Shown: positions 41,364-49,435 of the stretch, piece by piece
Layout: each line of letters opens with the position of its first letter
Position numbering within the stretch: the first letter of the stretch is position 1
From: Thermoplasmata archaeon
GTDB taxonomy: Archaea > Thermoplasmatota > Thermoplasmata > Lutacidiplasmatales > UBA184
Reading direction: 5' to 3'
DNA: 53,699 nucleotides
Assembly: GCA_027314915.1 (NCBI GenBank)
Contig: DAHUZZ010000013.1
Coordinates: forward strand, 1 to 53,699
Made by a program: the position numbers and the translations under genes
The notes under the pieces: model-generated
Seen by the model: only the letters and a program-made list of their open reading frames with translations
Databases searched by the model: none
Told to the model about the DNA's origin: nothing

Positions 41364-42140
41364 TCAGGCCACGGCGCGGCGACGCGTGTAGTAGAGATCG
41401 GTCCGGTACCGCATCCTGAGACGTCCATCGGCCTCCCGGGGCGCCCGTTCCGTCGCCCGGCGGAGCTCGCCGAACAGGGCGTCGCGGCGCTCCGGAGGCA
41501 GCTGGGCGACGTAGCTCACGGACCCGATCCGGTCCTCGAAGGCGGCCGCATCGAGGAGCTGATCGAAGCGGAACGAGCGCACGGCGAGCGGTTCGAAGAG
41601 GGGCGACCGTCGGAAGGCGTCCCGCCACCTGCGCTCCTGGTGGGTCGGGGGCGCGTCCTTCTCCCGGTGGGCCCGGAGGAGGCGCCCGAGCTCCCGCTGC
41701 CACCCGATCCGCTCGTCCCGGACGTTCCAGACGAGCCCGACGCCCCCCCACGGTCGAAGGACCCGGCCGAGCTCGGGGAGCGCGCGGTCCATCCCGAACC
41801 AGTGGAAGGCCTGCGCCGCCACCACGGCGTCCACGCTGTGGTCCCGGAACGGGAGCGCCTCCGCCACGCCCGCGAGAAGGTCGACCGGCGTCCCGTGACG
41901 TCGGAGCTCCCGCCGCATGGCGGGGATCGGCTCGATCGCGAGGGGGCGCAGCCCCTGGGCGGCGAGCGCGCGGGTGAACTTGCCGGTCCCGGCCCCGAGC
42001 TCGACGATCCGGGAGGCGCTCGTGAGATCGAACAGGGTGCCCAGGAGCTGCACCGCTTCCGCGGGGTACTCCGGGCGTCCCCGGTCGTAGCGGTCCGCCG
42101 CCCGCGAGAAGCCCGAGCGCGCGACGGGGTGCACCGGCAT
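41364..42140 (-). CDS. Class I SAM-dependent methyltransferase
   Basis: 258 residues. The N-terminus GFSRAADRYDRGRPEYPAEA is common in the Methyltransf_11 group. Motif I is SRIVELGAGTGKFTRALA. Later come DAVVAAQAFHWF and LPELGRVLRPWGGVGLVWN (motif post-II). The substrate is unknown; relatives act on small molecules. ATG 42140 is the first start before the conserved region. Confidence 0.85.
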   Translation of the reverse strand: MPVHPVARSGFSRAADRYDRGRPEYPAEAVQLLGTLFDLTSASRIVELGAGTGKFTRALAAQGLRPLAIEPIPAMRRELRRHGTPVDLLAGVAEALPFRDHSVDAVVAAQAFHWFGMDRALPELGRVLRPWGGVGLVWNVRDERIGWQRELGRLLRAHREKDAPPTHQERRWRDAFRRSPLFEPLAVRSFRFDQLLDAAAFEDRIGSVSYVAQLPPERRDALFGELRRATERAPREADGRLRMRYRTDLYYTRRRAVA

Positions 42141-42200
42141 GCCCTCCGAGGAGGCCGGCCCGCGAAAAGCCGTTCGGGTCGTCCGGGCGCGGGCCCCACG

Positions 42201-42210
42201 AAACCTTTTG
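42201..42210 (+). promoter_or_regulatory. TATA-like box of the ndk-sua5-map operon
   Basis: AAACCTTTTG is centred about 28 nt before ATG 42234. Confidence 0.4.
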
Positions 42211-42233
42211 ACGGGGTCGTCGGTGCGGCGCCG

Positions 42234-42692
42234 ATGCCCGAGGGCACGCTGGAACGGACGCTGGTGCTCGTCAAGCCGGACGGCGTCAAGCGCGGGCTCC
42301 TGGGCACGATCCTCTCCCGCTTCGAGCACAAGGGGCTCAAGGTCGTCGCGGCGCGGCTCCTCCTGATCGGGCCGGAGCTGGCGGCCCGCCACTACGCCGA
42401 GCACGAGGGGAAGCCGTTCTACCCCTCCCTCGTCCAGCACATCACCTCCGGTCCGGCCCTTGCGCTCGCGCTCGAGGGCCGGTCGGCCATCGCCGTGGTC
42501 CGGCTGATGACCGGGGCGACGAACCCCCAGACGGCCGCCCCCGGCACGATCCGGGGCGACTTCGGTCTCGCCATCACGGCGAACCTCATCCACGCCTCCG
42601 ACTCGCCCCAGTCGGCCGAGCGCGAGCTCGGTCTCTACTTCCGGGCCGAGGAGTACCTGCCCTACACCCGGAGCGACGAGGGCTCGGTCTAG
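42234..42692 (+). CDS. ndk: Nucleoside diphosphate kinase
   Basis: 152 residues, full length. It transfers the gamma phosphate from ATP to other NDPs via a phosphohistidine. TLVLVKPDGVKRGLLG opens the fold, and the active-site His is in ANLIHASDSPQSAEREL (NxxHGSD-type motif, here NLIHASD). It is the first gene of a housekeeping operon with the tRNA-threonylcarbamoylation and methionine aminopeptidase genes, spaced 10 and 8 nt. Confidence 0.96.
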   Translation: MPEGTLERTLVLVKPDGVKRGLLGTILSRFEHKGLKVVAARLLLIGPELAARHYAEHEGKPFYPSLVQHITSGPALALALEGRSAIAVVRLMTGATNPQTAAPGTIRGDFGLAITANLIHASDSPQSAERELGLYFRAEEYLPYTRSDEGSV

Positions 42693-42702
42693 GGGTCGCG
42701 GC

Positions 42703-43263
42703 ATGGCCCAGATCGACGCCGCGGTCCGTGCCCTGGCCCGCGGGGAGCTCGTGGTCTACCCCACGGACACCCTGTACGGTCTCGCCGCCCGGGCGACCGA
42801 CCGCCGGGCCGTGACCCGGCTCTTCCAGGCGAAGCAGCGGCCCGCCGACTCGCCGGTCTCGATCGCGGTCTCCTCCCTGGAGGAGATCGAGGCGCTGGCC
42901 CGGCTGACGAACTCGGAGCGCGCCTTCCTGAGGCGCGAGCTCCCCGGCCCGGTCACCGTCCTCCTTCCGCCGAGCCCCGGGGGGCTCCAGCGGCTCGCTC
43001 CCCAGGTGACGGGCGTCGGCCGCTCGATCGGCGTGCGGGTCCCGGACCATCCCGTCGCGCGCGAGCTCGCCCGGCGCGCCGGTCCGATCACGTGCACCTC
43101 GGCGAACCTCCACGGCCAGCCGAACCCCACGGACCTCGACGGGGTCCGGAGCGCGCTGGGCCGGGCCGTGGCCGTCTACCTGGACGGCGAGCCGGCCCCG
43201 AGGGGCGCGGCCTCCCGGGTGGTCGATCTCACCGCCCAGGTGCCCACCGTCCTGCGGGAGTGA
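42703..43263 (+). CDS. sua5: Threonylcarbamoyl-AMP synthase (Sua5/YrdC/YciO family)
   Basis: 186 residues. It makes threonylcarbamoyl-AMP for the t6A modification of tRNAs reading ANN codons. Marks are VVYPTDTLYGLAARA, the KQRPADSPVSIAV basic segment, GPVTVLLPP, IGVRVPDHPVARE and CTSANLHGQPN. Only the YrdC domain is present; the Sua5 C-terminal domain is missing, which is usual for short archaeal and bacterial forms. It lies 10 nt after ndk. Confidence 0.93.
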   Translation: MAQIDAAVRALARGELVVYPTDTLYGLAARATDRRAVTRLFQAKQRPADSPVSIAVSSLEEIEALARLTNSERAFLRRELPGPVTVLLPPSPGGLQRLAPQVTGVGRSIGVRVPDHPVARELARRAGPITCTSANLHGQPNPTDLDGVRSALGRAVAVYLDGEPAPRGAASRVVDLTAQVPTVLRE

Positions 43264-43271
43264 GCCGGCCG

Positions 43272-44156
43272 ATGGAGCCGGCCGAGCTCGAGCGCTGGCG
43301 GGCGGCCGGTCGGATCGCCGCGGAGGCCCGGGAGCTCGGCGCGCGCGAGGCGAAGCCCGGGGTCGGCCGCCGCGAGCTCGCCGACCGGATCGAGGCCTAC
43401 ATCCGCTCCCGGGGCGCCGAGCCGGCCTTCCCCTCGAACATCTCGCGCAACGAGGAGGCGGCCCACTTCACGCCCGACCCCGAGGACGCGGTCACGCTCG
43501 AGGAGGGGGACCTGGTCAAGATCGACGTGGGGGCGCACCTGGACGGCGCCCTCGCCGACACCGCCATGACGGTGGAGGTGGGCGGCGGGAAGCGGTACGA
43601 GAACCTGGTCCGGGCCGCGGTCGAGGGCCTCGAGGCCGGGATCGCCGAGGTCCGCGCGGGGGTGCCCGTCGACCGGATCTCCCGGGCGATCGAGGGGGCG
43701 GTGCACCGCTACGGTCTCAAGCCGGTCCGCAACCTGACGGGCCATTCCATCGAGCGCTACCTCCTCCACGCGGGCAAGTCGATCCCGAACGTCGCGGGGA
43801 TGAGCGCGGAGACGCTCGACGAGGGCGAGATCATCGCCATCGAGCCGTTCGCGACCAACGGGGTCGGGGAGATCCGGAACGGGCCGTTCGGCAACATCCT
43901 CCGGTTCCGGCGCGACCCCGGCCCCGAGGCGGCCGAGCTGCGCCCGTACTTCGAGCGGTTCCGCACGCTCCCCTTCGCGCTGCGCTACATCCCCGAGGCC
44001 GCGGGCCGGGAGAAGGTCCGGCGCGCGCGGAAGTACCTCCAGTCCTACCCGGTCTTCGTCGAGTCGGGCGAAGGGTACGTCGCGCAGGCGGAGCACACGG
44101 TCCGGGTCCTCCGGGACGGGGCCGAGGTGCTCACCCGGCGCCCCGGGCCCCCCTGA
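43272..44156 (+). CDS. map: Methionine aminopeptidase type II
   Basis: 294 residues. It removes the initiator methionine. Metal ligands are visible: DLVKIDVGAHLDGALADTAM (two Asp), NLTGHSIERY (His), IAIEPFATNG (Glu) and AQAEHTVRV (Glu). The insertion between the third and fourth ligands is that of type II enzymes, as in all archaea. It starts 8 nt after the Sua5 stop, so it belongs to the ndk operon. Confidence 0.96.
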   Translation: MEPAELERWRAAGRIAAEARELGAREAKPGVGRRELADRIEAYIRSRGAEPAFPSNISRNEEAAHFTPDPEDAVTLEEGDLVKIDVGAHLDGALADTAMTVEVGGGKRYENLVRAAVEGLEAGIAEVRAGVPVDRISRAIEGAVHRYGLKPVRNLTGHSIERYLLHAGKSIPNVAGMSAETLDEGEIIAIEPFATNGVGEIRNGPFGNILRFRRDPGPEAAELRPYFERFRTLPFALRYIPEAAGREKVRRARKYLQSYPVFVESGEGYVAQAEHTVRVLRDGAEVLTRRPGPP

Positions 44157-44229
44157 GGCCGGCCGGGCCGGCCCGGGGTTTCCCCGGCGCTACCGACAGC
44201 TCAAGAGACCCGGAGGTCGTGGACGCCCG

Positions 44230-45852
44230 ATGGACGAGGCGGCCGCCACTCCCCCGGGCCCGGGTAACGGCGTCGGGGCACGGCTCGATCCGGCGCATGC
44301 CCGCAACGCGCTCATCGTCCTCTCGGCGATCGCGCTCATGGTCCAGTACGTCGAGACGATGGTCATCCCCGCGATCCCGACGTTCCTGCGGTTCTTCCAG
44401 CTGCGTTCGAACGCGCTCCCCACGGTGACCTGGGTCCTGACGGCCTACCTGCTCGTCGGCACGGTCGCGACGCCGATCTTCTCGAAGCTGGGCGACATCG
44501 TGGGCAAGAAGCAGATGCTCCTGGTCACGATGGTGATCTACGCCGTCGCCGTGAGCGTGGCCGGTTTCACGCCGAACATCGGCGCCTTCTTCGGCCTGGC
44601 CCGGCCGGACCAGATCTACGTGTTCATCCTCGTGCGGGGGATCCAGGGGATCGGGATCGCGATGTTCCCGCTCGCCTTCGCGATCATCGGCGAGACCTTC
44701 CCCCCCAGGGAGATCGGGCTCGCCCAGGGGATCGTGAGCGCCATGTTCGCCGCGGGCGCCTCGCTCGGCCTCTTCGGCGGGGCGTGGATCACCGACACCT
44801 TCGGCTGGCAGCTCACCTACCACACGGTGATCCCCTTCGCCGTCCTCGCCGTGATCCTGGCCGCCCTGATCCTCCCGACCTCGCGGGTCCGGCACGCGGT
44901 CCGCCTCGACGTCGGGGGCGCGGCGGCCCTCGGGGTGGCGCTCGCCGGCTTCCTCCTCGCGCTCAGCGAGGGTCCGACGTGGGGCTGGCTCACGATCGAC
45001 GCCGTGACCGTCGCCGGCGTGCCGGTCGGCGTGCCGCTCTTCCTGGCGATCAGCGTGGTCGCCTTCGTGCTCTTCCTCCTCTGGGAGCCGCGCGTCACCG
45101 CGCCGATCGTGGACTTCGCCCGGATGAAGGTGAGGAACGTCTGGATCTCGAACGTGGTCGGGCTGCTCACCTCCGCGGGGATGTTCATCATCTTCGTCGT
45201 GGTGACCCTCGTGATCCAGGCCCCGACGACCGCCTACGGTCTCGGCGAATCGATCTTCATCTCGGGGCTCCTGTTCGTCCCGAGCACCCTCGCCATGCTC
45301 GCCTTCGGCCCGTTCATCGGGCGCGCGGTGACCCGGTTCGGGCCGAAGCCGCTCATGATCCTGGGCGGGGTGCTGGTGATGGCGGGCGGGCTCCTCCTGA
45401 TGGCGTTCAACCGGCTCCCGATCCAGTTCGTCTTCGTCCCGATCTCGGCGCTCGTGGGGATGGTGATGACGTTCATCGCCATCATCAACATCATCGTGCT
45501 CTCCTCGCGGCCCCAGGAGCTCACGATCCAGACCGGCATGAACCAGACGTTCCGGAACGTCGGGATGGCGCTCGGCCCGGCCATCTCCGCGACGATCCTC
45601 ACGAGCCTCACCGTGACGCACCGCTTCCCGACCCCGTCCGGCCTCCAGAGCGTGACCTTCCCGTCGCTCACCGGCTTCGAGGTCGCCTTCCTGGTGACGG
45701 CGCTGCTCGGCGCCAGCTGCGCGGTGCTCTCGCTCTTCGTGCAGAACTACCGGTACCTGGCGGACGGGACCCGGGTCGCGACCCCCGCGCCGGCGAGCCC
45801 CGACGGCGGGGAGTCCGCGGGATCCGCCCCGTCGGCCCCGGAGCGGGCCTAG
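44230..45852 (+). CDS. EmrB/QacA-type (DHA2) multidrug exporter, 14 helices
   Basis: 540 residues. The N-terminal part has ALMVQYVETMVIPAIPTFLR and TVTWVLTAYLLVGTVATPIF, the DHA2 pattern, and motif A is visible as KLGDIVGKKQMLL. There are about 14 membrane segments. It exports hydrophobic compounds by proton antiport in characterised relatives; the substrate here is unknown. The ending is a Pro/Ala/Ser tail. GGAGGT lies 12 nt before the ATG. Confidence 0.88.
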   Translation: MDEAAATPPGPGNGVGARLDPAHARNALIVLSAIALMVQYVETMVIPAIPTFLRFFQLRSNALPTVTWVLTAYLLVGTVATPIFSKLGDIVGKKQMLLVTMVIYAVAVSVAGFTPNIGAFFGLARPDQIYVFILVRGIQGIGIAMFPLAFAIIGETFPPREIGLAQGIVSAMFAAGASLGLFGGAWITDTFGWQLTYHTVIPFAVLAVILAALILPTSRVRHAVRLDVGGAAALGVALAGFLLALSEGPTWGWLTIDAVTVAGVPVGVPLFLAISVVAFVLFLLWEPRVTAPIVDFARMKVRNVWISNVVGLLTSAGMFIIFVVVTLVIQAPTTAYGLGESIFISGLLFVPSTLAMLAFGPFIGRAVTRFGPKPLMILGGVLVMAGGLLLMAFNRLPIQFVFVPISALVGMVMTFIAIINIIVLSSRPQELTIQTGMNQTFRNVGMALGPAISATILTSLTVTHRFPTPSGLQSVTFPSLTGFEVAFLVTALLGASCAVLSLFVQNYRYLADGTRVATPAPASPDGGESAGSAPSAPERA

Positions 45853-45892
45853 CACGGTCCCGCGCCCCCGGCGCGGCGTCCGACGCCCCGGG

Positions 45893-47074
45893 TCAGGCCG
45901 GACGCGCCCCGGGGGCGGCGGAAGCGCCGGCCGCGGAGGGCCCCTCGAGCCGCTCCCGGGCCCGCCGGGCGCCCTCGACCATGCTCTCGAGCTTCGCCCG
46001 CGCCACATCGAGGCTGCGGGTCCGGAGCCCGCAGTCCGGGTTGATCCAGAGCCGCTCCGGATCGCCGAGGATCCGGGCCGCCCGGAGGATGCGGTCCTCG
46101 ACCACCTCCGGCGTCTCGATCTCGTCCCGGTGGACGTCGAGCACGCCGAGGCCGATCTTCCGGGGGTCGCCGTACTCCCGGAACATCGAGAGGATGGCGT
46201 AGCCGTCGTGGTCCGCGGAGTCGCGGTTCGCGAACTCCCAGGTCCACTGCGAGCACCGCTTCGCCTCCAGCAGGGCGGGGAAGAGCGACCGGTAGTCGGA
46301 GAAGCAGATGTGCATCGTGAACTCCGCGTCGAGGCCCTCGGTCGCCGCGTTGAACCCCTCGGCCAGGAGGGCGGCCTCGTCGGGATGCGTCCCGCCGGCC
46401 GGCTCGTCGATCTGGATCACCCGGCACCCCCGGTCGATGAGCGCCTTCAGGGTCGGCCGGATCGCGTGCTTCGCCACGGCGAGGACGAACTCCCGCTGCG
46501 CCGAGCGCCGGACGGCGCGGCCCTTCCATCCCGCGTGGCGGCCGAGGTAGTGCTCGTTGTAGGACCAGTCGGCGATCGTGTAGGGGCCGGTGATGGGGAG
46601 CTTCGGCTCCCGGTCGGTGTGCCGCCGCACGAAGTCGAACTCCTCGAGATGGTAGGGCTTCGGGAGGCCGACCTCCGAGGTGTTCGCGGCCTTGAGGTAG
46701 TACTTGTTGTCGAAGGACCGGACGTGCCCCTGGAACTCGAAGCCGGTCATCTGCCGGACGGCGAACTCGTACATCTCGATCCGGCGCGCCTCGCCGTCGT
46801 ACACGCGGTCGAGCCCGACGGACTCGAAGTAGCGCAGCCCGAACAGGGCGGCCAGGTCGCGGATCTCGGGCGTCGTGAGGGCGTTCGGGTCGCCCGAGAG
46901 GAAGGACCGGAGGTGCGGGTCCGCGGGGTCGGCGAACTCGAGCTTCCCGTTCCAGCGCTCGAGCTCGGCCCGCGCCGCGGGGTCGAGGGGCTGGCGGTGC
47001 TGGCCCTGGATCTGCCACCTCGGCCGGGCGATGGAGCCGATCTCCTGCGTCGGGAAGAGCCGGGGCCGGGTCAT
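45893..47074 (-). CDS. metE: Methionine synthase, core-MetE type (zinc-binding catalytic part)
   Basis: 393 residues. It transfers a methyl group to homocysteine. It corresponds to the C-terminal half of bacterial MetE. FPTQEIGSIARP opens, KLPITGPYTIADWS follows, VIQIDEPAG carries the barrel acid, and the zinc ligands are in FTMHICFSDY (His, Cys) and WINPDCGLRTR (Cys). Archaeal core enzymes can use a methyl donor other than folate polyglutamate. Its ATG overlaps the TGA of the paralogous upstream gene. Confidence 0.87.
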   Translation of the reverse strand: MTRPRLFPTQEIGSIARPRWQIQGQHRQPLDPAARAELERWNGKLEFADPADPHLRSFLSGDPNALTTPEIRDLAALFGLRYFESVGLDRVYDGEARRIEMYEFAVRQMTGFEFQGHVRSFDNKYYLKAANTSEVGLPKPYHLEEFDFVRRHTDREPKLPITGPYTIADWSYNEHYLGRHAGWKGRAVRRSAQREFVLAVAKHAIRPTLKALIDRGCRVIQIDEPAGGTHPDEAALLAEGFNAATEGLDAEFTMHICFSDYRSLFPALLEAKRCSQWTWEFANRDSADHDGYAILSMFREYGDPRKIGLGVLDVHRDEIETPEVVEDRILRAARILGDPERLWINPDCGLRTRSLDVARAKLESMVEGARRARERLEGPSAAGASAAPGARPA

Positions 47075-48042
47075 CGCGGGCCCCCGTCGACCATCGACCG
47101 GGCGAGGGGAAGGATCTCGAGCTTCCGCCGCGCGGCCTCGTAGGGCAGGAGATCGAGCGGTCCGCCGGGGCCGAGCCAGAGCCGGGGGGGGCGGAGCCGC
47201 TCCCGGGCCTCCTGCGCGAGCGCGCGGATCTGCTCGGGGTCCTCGCGCAACGTGGTCCGCGGGTCGAGGCAGCCGAGCCCGATCCCGATCGGGGCGTCGG
47301 GCACCGGGAGGCGGGCGAGCTCCGTCTCGGAGAGGTCGATCCCGATCACCGAGACCGGCAGGCGGCCGAGGAGGGGGAAGACCGGCGCCGCATCCCCGAA
47401 GAAGGTCCAGACGATCGTGTCCCCGCCGTTCGCGCTCCCGCCGATCGCCCGATACGCCGCAAGGACCGACTCCGCCGCCGGGCCCCGGGGCGGACGGACC
47501 ACCAGGAGCGGCTCCTCGAGGAGGAAGGAGCGGTACCCGCGTCCCCGGAGCTCGGCGATCTCCTCGGCGAGGAGCCGGCCGAGCCGGTGCACGAGCGCCT
47601 CGTGGGTCTCTCCGGAACGGTTCTCGAGCACGCCGGCGAGGGTGTACGGGCCGGGCAGGAGGATCTGGGCCTCCGCCGGGCCGAGGCCCGCGGCCGGACC
47701 GGGGAAGACGTCGGCGAGGGCGCCCGGAGCGCGCTCGGGCGGGTGGTGCAGGACCGGTTGCCGGAAGAAGGTGTTCGTCTCGAACCAGCGGGTGACCGGA
47801 CCGACGGTGAACCCGCCCCAGCGCTCCGCGAGGGGCCGGAAGATGTCCTGCCATCGAAGGTACCCGGCGGTGAGCGGCGCGAGCCCGTTCCGCCGCTCGA
47901 GCCCGAGGATCTCGCGCTCGGTGGACCGCGTGAGCGCCTCGACCGCCTCGGGCGTGGCGCGGCCCCGGTCCAGGTCCCGGGTCGCGGCCACGAGCGCCTC
48001 CGGGCGCGGGAAGAACCCGGTCAGCGACGCGACGACCTCCAT
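47071..48042 (-). CDS. MetE-related barrel protein, partner of core MetE, zinc ligands absent
   Basis: 323 residues. VASLTGFFPRPEALVAAT opens as in MetE halves. ILLPGPYTLAGVLEN and FLLEEPLLVV parallel the catalytic protein, but the H-x-C and final C ligands are not found: the corresponding region reads IVWTFFGDAAPVF and LGCLDPRTTL. It probably serves as a partner, perhaps binding the methyl donor, as adjacent MetE-like pairs are common in Thermoplasmata. A TATA-like box lies 29 nt before ATG 48042. Confidence 0.78.
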   Translation of the reverse strand: MEVVASLTGFFPRPEALVAATRDLDRGRATPEAVEALTRSTEREILGLERRNGLAPLTAGYLRWQDIFRPLAERWGGFTVGPVTRWFETNTFFRQPVLHHPPERAPGALADVFPGPAAGLGPAEAQILLPGPYTLAGVLENRSGETHEALVHRLGRLLAEEIAELRGRGYRSFLLEEPLLVVRPPRGPAAESVLAAYRAIGGSANGGDTIVWTFFGDAAPVFPLLGRLPVSVIGIDLSETELARLPVPDAPIGIGLGCLDPRTTLREDPEQIRALAQEARERLRPPRLWLGPGGPLDLLPYEAARRKLEILPLARSMVDGGPR

Positions 48043-48067
48043 GGGAGGGCGCCGACCGAGGTGGGGG

Positions 48068-48076
48068 AGATAACCG
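48068..48076 (-). promoter_or_regulatory. TATA-like box of the MetE operon
   Basis: CGGTTATCTC on the minus strand is centred about 29 nt before ATG 48042. Confidence 0.5.
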
Positions 48077-48136
48077 TGACGTGGCCGGCGAGATGAGAAA
48101 CCGGTTTGCGCCCCGGACAAGCGCGCGGGAGCGTCC

Positions 48137-49225
48137 CTACCGCGCGAGGTTCTCGTGCACGATGGCGTCGAAGTCCCTGGGCTTGGGCGGCCAGCCCTCG
48201 GTCATGTACTGCAGGAACTCCTCGCGCGTACGGAGGAGCAGCGCCTCGTTGGTCCCCTTCTCGAACCCCACGGAGGAGGCGTAGCGCTCGGGCAGCGCGT
48301 GGTGCGCGCCGAAGTGCGCGGGGTACACCTCGGTCGCCTCGGGGAGCCGGAGGATCTTGTCGTGGAGGCTCTCCCACAGGAGGTTCGGGTCGCCGTCCCC
48401 GAGATCGGTCCGGCCGCAGGAGCCCAGGAGCAGGGTGTCGCCGGTGAAGATCGTGTCGGCGACGTGGAGCGTCAGGTGGTCCCGGGTGTGTCCCGGGGTC
48501 TCGAGGACGCCGAGCTCGAGGCGGCCGAACGGGACCGTATCGCCCTCGGCCACCACGCGGTGCGGATACTGGGCGGGCGAGCGGGCGCTGAGGAGGATGG
48601 GGGCGCCGGTCCGGGCATGCAGCTCCGCGTGACCGGCCAGGTGGTCGGCGTGGGTGTGGGTCTCGACCACGGCGCGGAGCCTCCATCGGCCCTCCTTGAG
48701 CTGCGCGAGATACCCGTCGGTCTCCCGACCCGGGTCGACGAGGATCGCCTCGCGCTCGAGGGGATCGCCGAGGAGGTAGGCGAGACAGCCGGAGCCGAAG
48801 CGCGGGAACTGCTGCACGACGAACTCGCCGGAGGGCACCTCGCCGTAGCGGGGGACCTCGGGATCCGCCACCCGGGCGTACTCGTCGATCCCGCCCTCGA
48901 GGGCCGCCACGTTCACGAACCCTTCCCGCTCGAGGAGCTCCACGGAACGGCGGGCCTGGTCGCCGAAGTGCGAGTACGCGACCACCGGGAGGTCGCGCGG
49001 GATCTCGTGGAGCCGGCGCGCGAGCTCCGGCATCGGGACGGAGTACTCCTCGCCCGGGATCCGGGCGAGTTCGCGCTCCCCGGCCGGTCGGACGTCGAGG
49101 AGGAGCGGGGGTTCCGGACCCTGCAGGAGGGCCGCGAGGTCCCTCGGTCCGATGAGGGTCGCCGCCCCGGCCCGCTCCGGGCGCGAGAACGGGTGCGGGA
49201 GCACGGGGTGCGTCGGGGCCGACAT
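48137..49225 (-). CDS. Rhodanese-like plus metallo-beta-lactamase fold protein (persulfide dioxygenase type)
   Basis: 362 residues. An N-terminal rhodanese-like domain (residues about 25-115: LLLDVRPAGERELARIPG) is followed by an MBL domain with metal motifs ETHTHADHLAGH, TPGHTRDH, FTGDTLL and PAHFG. The MBL part resembles ETHE1-type persulfide dioxygenases and glyoxalase II. The rhodanese active-site Cys is absent: the loop reads AYSHFGDQARRS with Ser in place of Cys, so sulfur transfer by that domain is unlikely. ATG 49225 lies 29 nt from a TATA box. Confidence 0.86.
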   Translation of the reverse strand: MSAPTHPVLPHPFSRPERAGAATLIGPRDLAALLQGPEPPLLLDVRPAGERELARIPGEEYSVPMPELARRLHEIPRDLPVVAYSHFGDQARRSVELLEREGFVNVAALEGGIDEYARVADPEVPRYGEVPSGEFVVQQFPRFGSGCLAYLLGDPLEREAILVDPGRETDGYLAQLKEGRWRLRAVVETHTHADHLAGHAELHARTGAPILLSARSPAQYPHRVVAEGDTVPFGRLELGVLETPGHTRDHLTLHVADTIFTGDTLLLGSCGRTDLGDGDPNLLWESLHDKILRLPEATEVYPAHFGAHHALPERYASSVGFEKGTNEALLLRTREEFLQYMTEGWPPKPRDFDAIVHENLAR

Positions 49226-49249
49226 CCGCACCCCGGGACGGCACGGATG

Positions 49250-49258
49250 AGTATTTGA
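49250..49258 (-). promoter_or_regulatory. TATA box of the rhodanese-MBL gene
   Basis: TCAAATACT on the minus strand, centred 29 nt before ATG 49225. Confidence 0.55.
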
Positions 49259-49400
49259 TGCCTTTAGAACGAACTATGGGGCGGAGCCGCGCCGGGACCG
49301 GTCTCCCTCGCCGGGTCGGCGCGGGGGGCTCCGGAGGGGCGTTCGGGAGCGACCCCCCGGTCCGCTCGGGCCGACGGGGGCGGAACCCCTCCTCACGAAA

Positions 49401-49409
49401 CACTTAACA
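49401..49409 (+). promoter_or_regulatory. TATA-like box of the malic enzyme operon
   Basis: CACTTAACA is centred about 31 nt before ATG 49436 and overlaps the alternative ATG 49409, which it rules out. Confidence 0.5.
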
Positions 49410-49435
49410 TGCGGAGTCCCGGTTCATGGAGGTCC

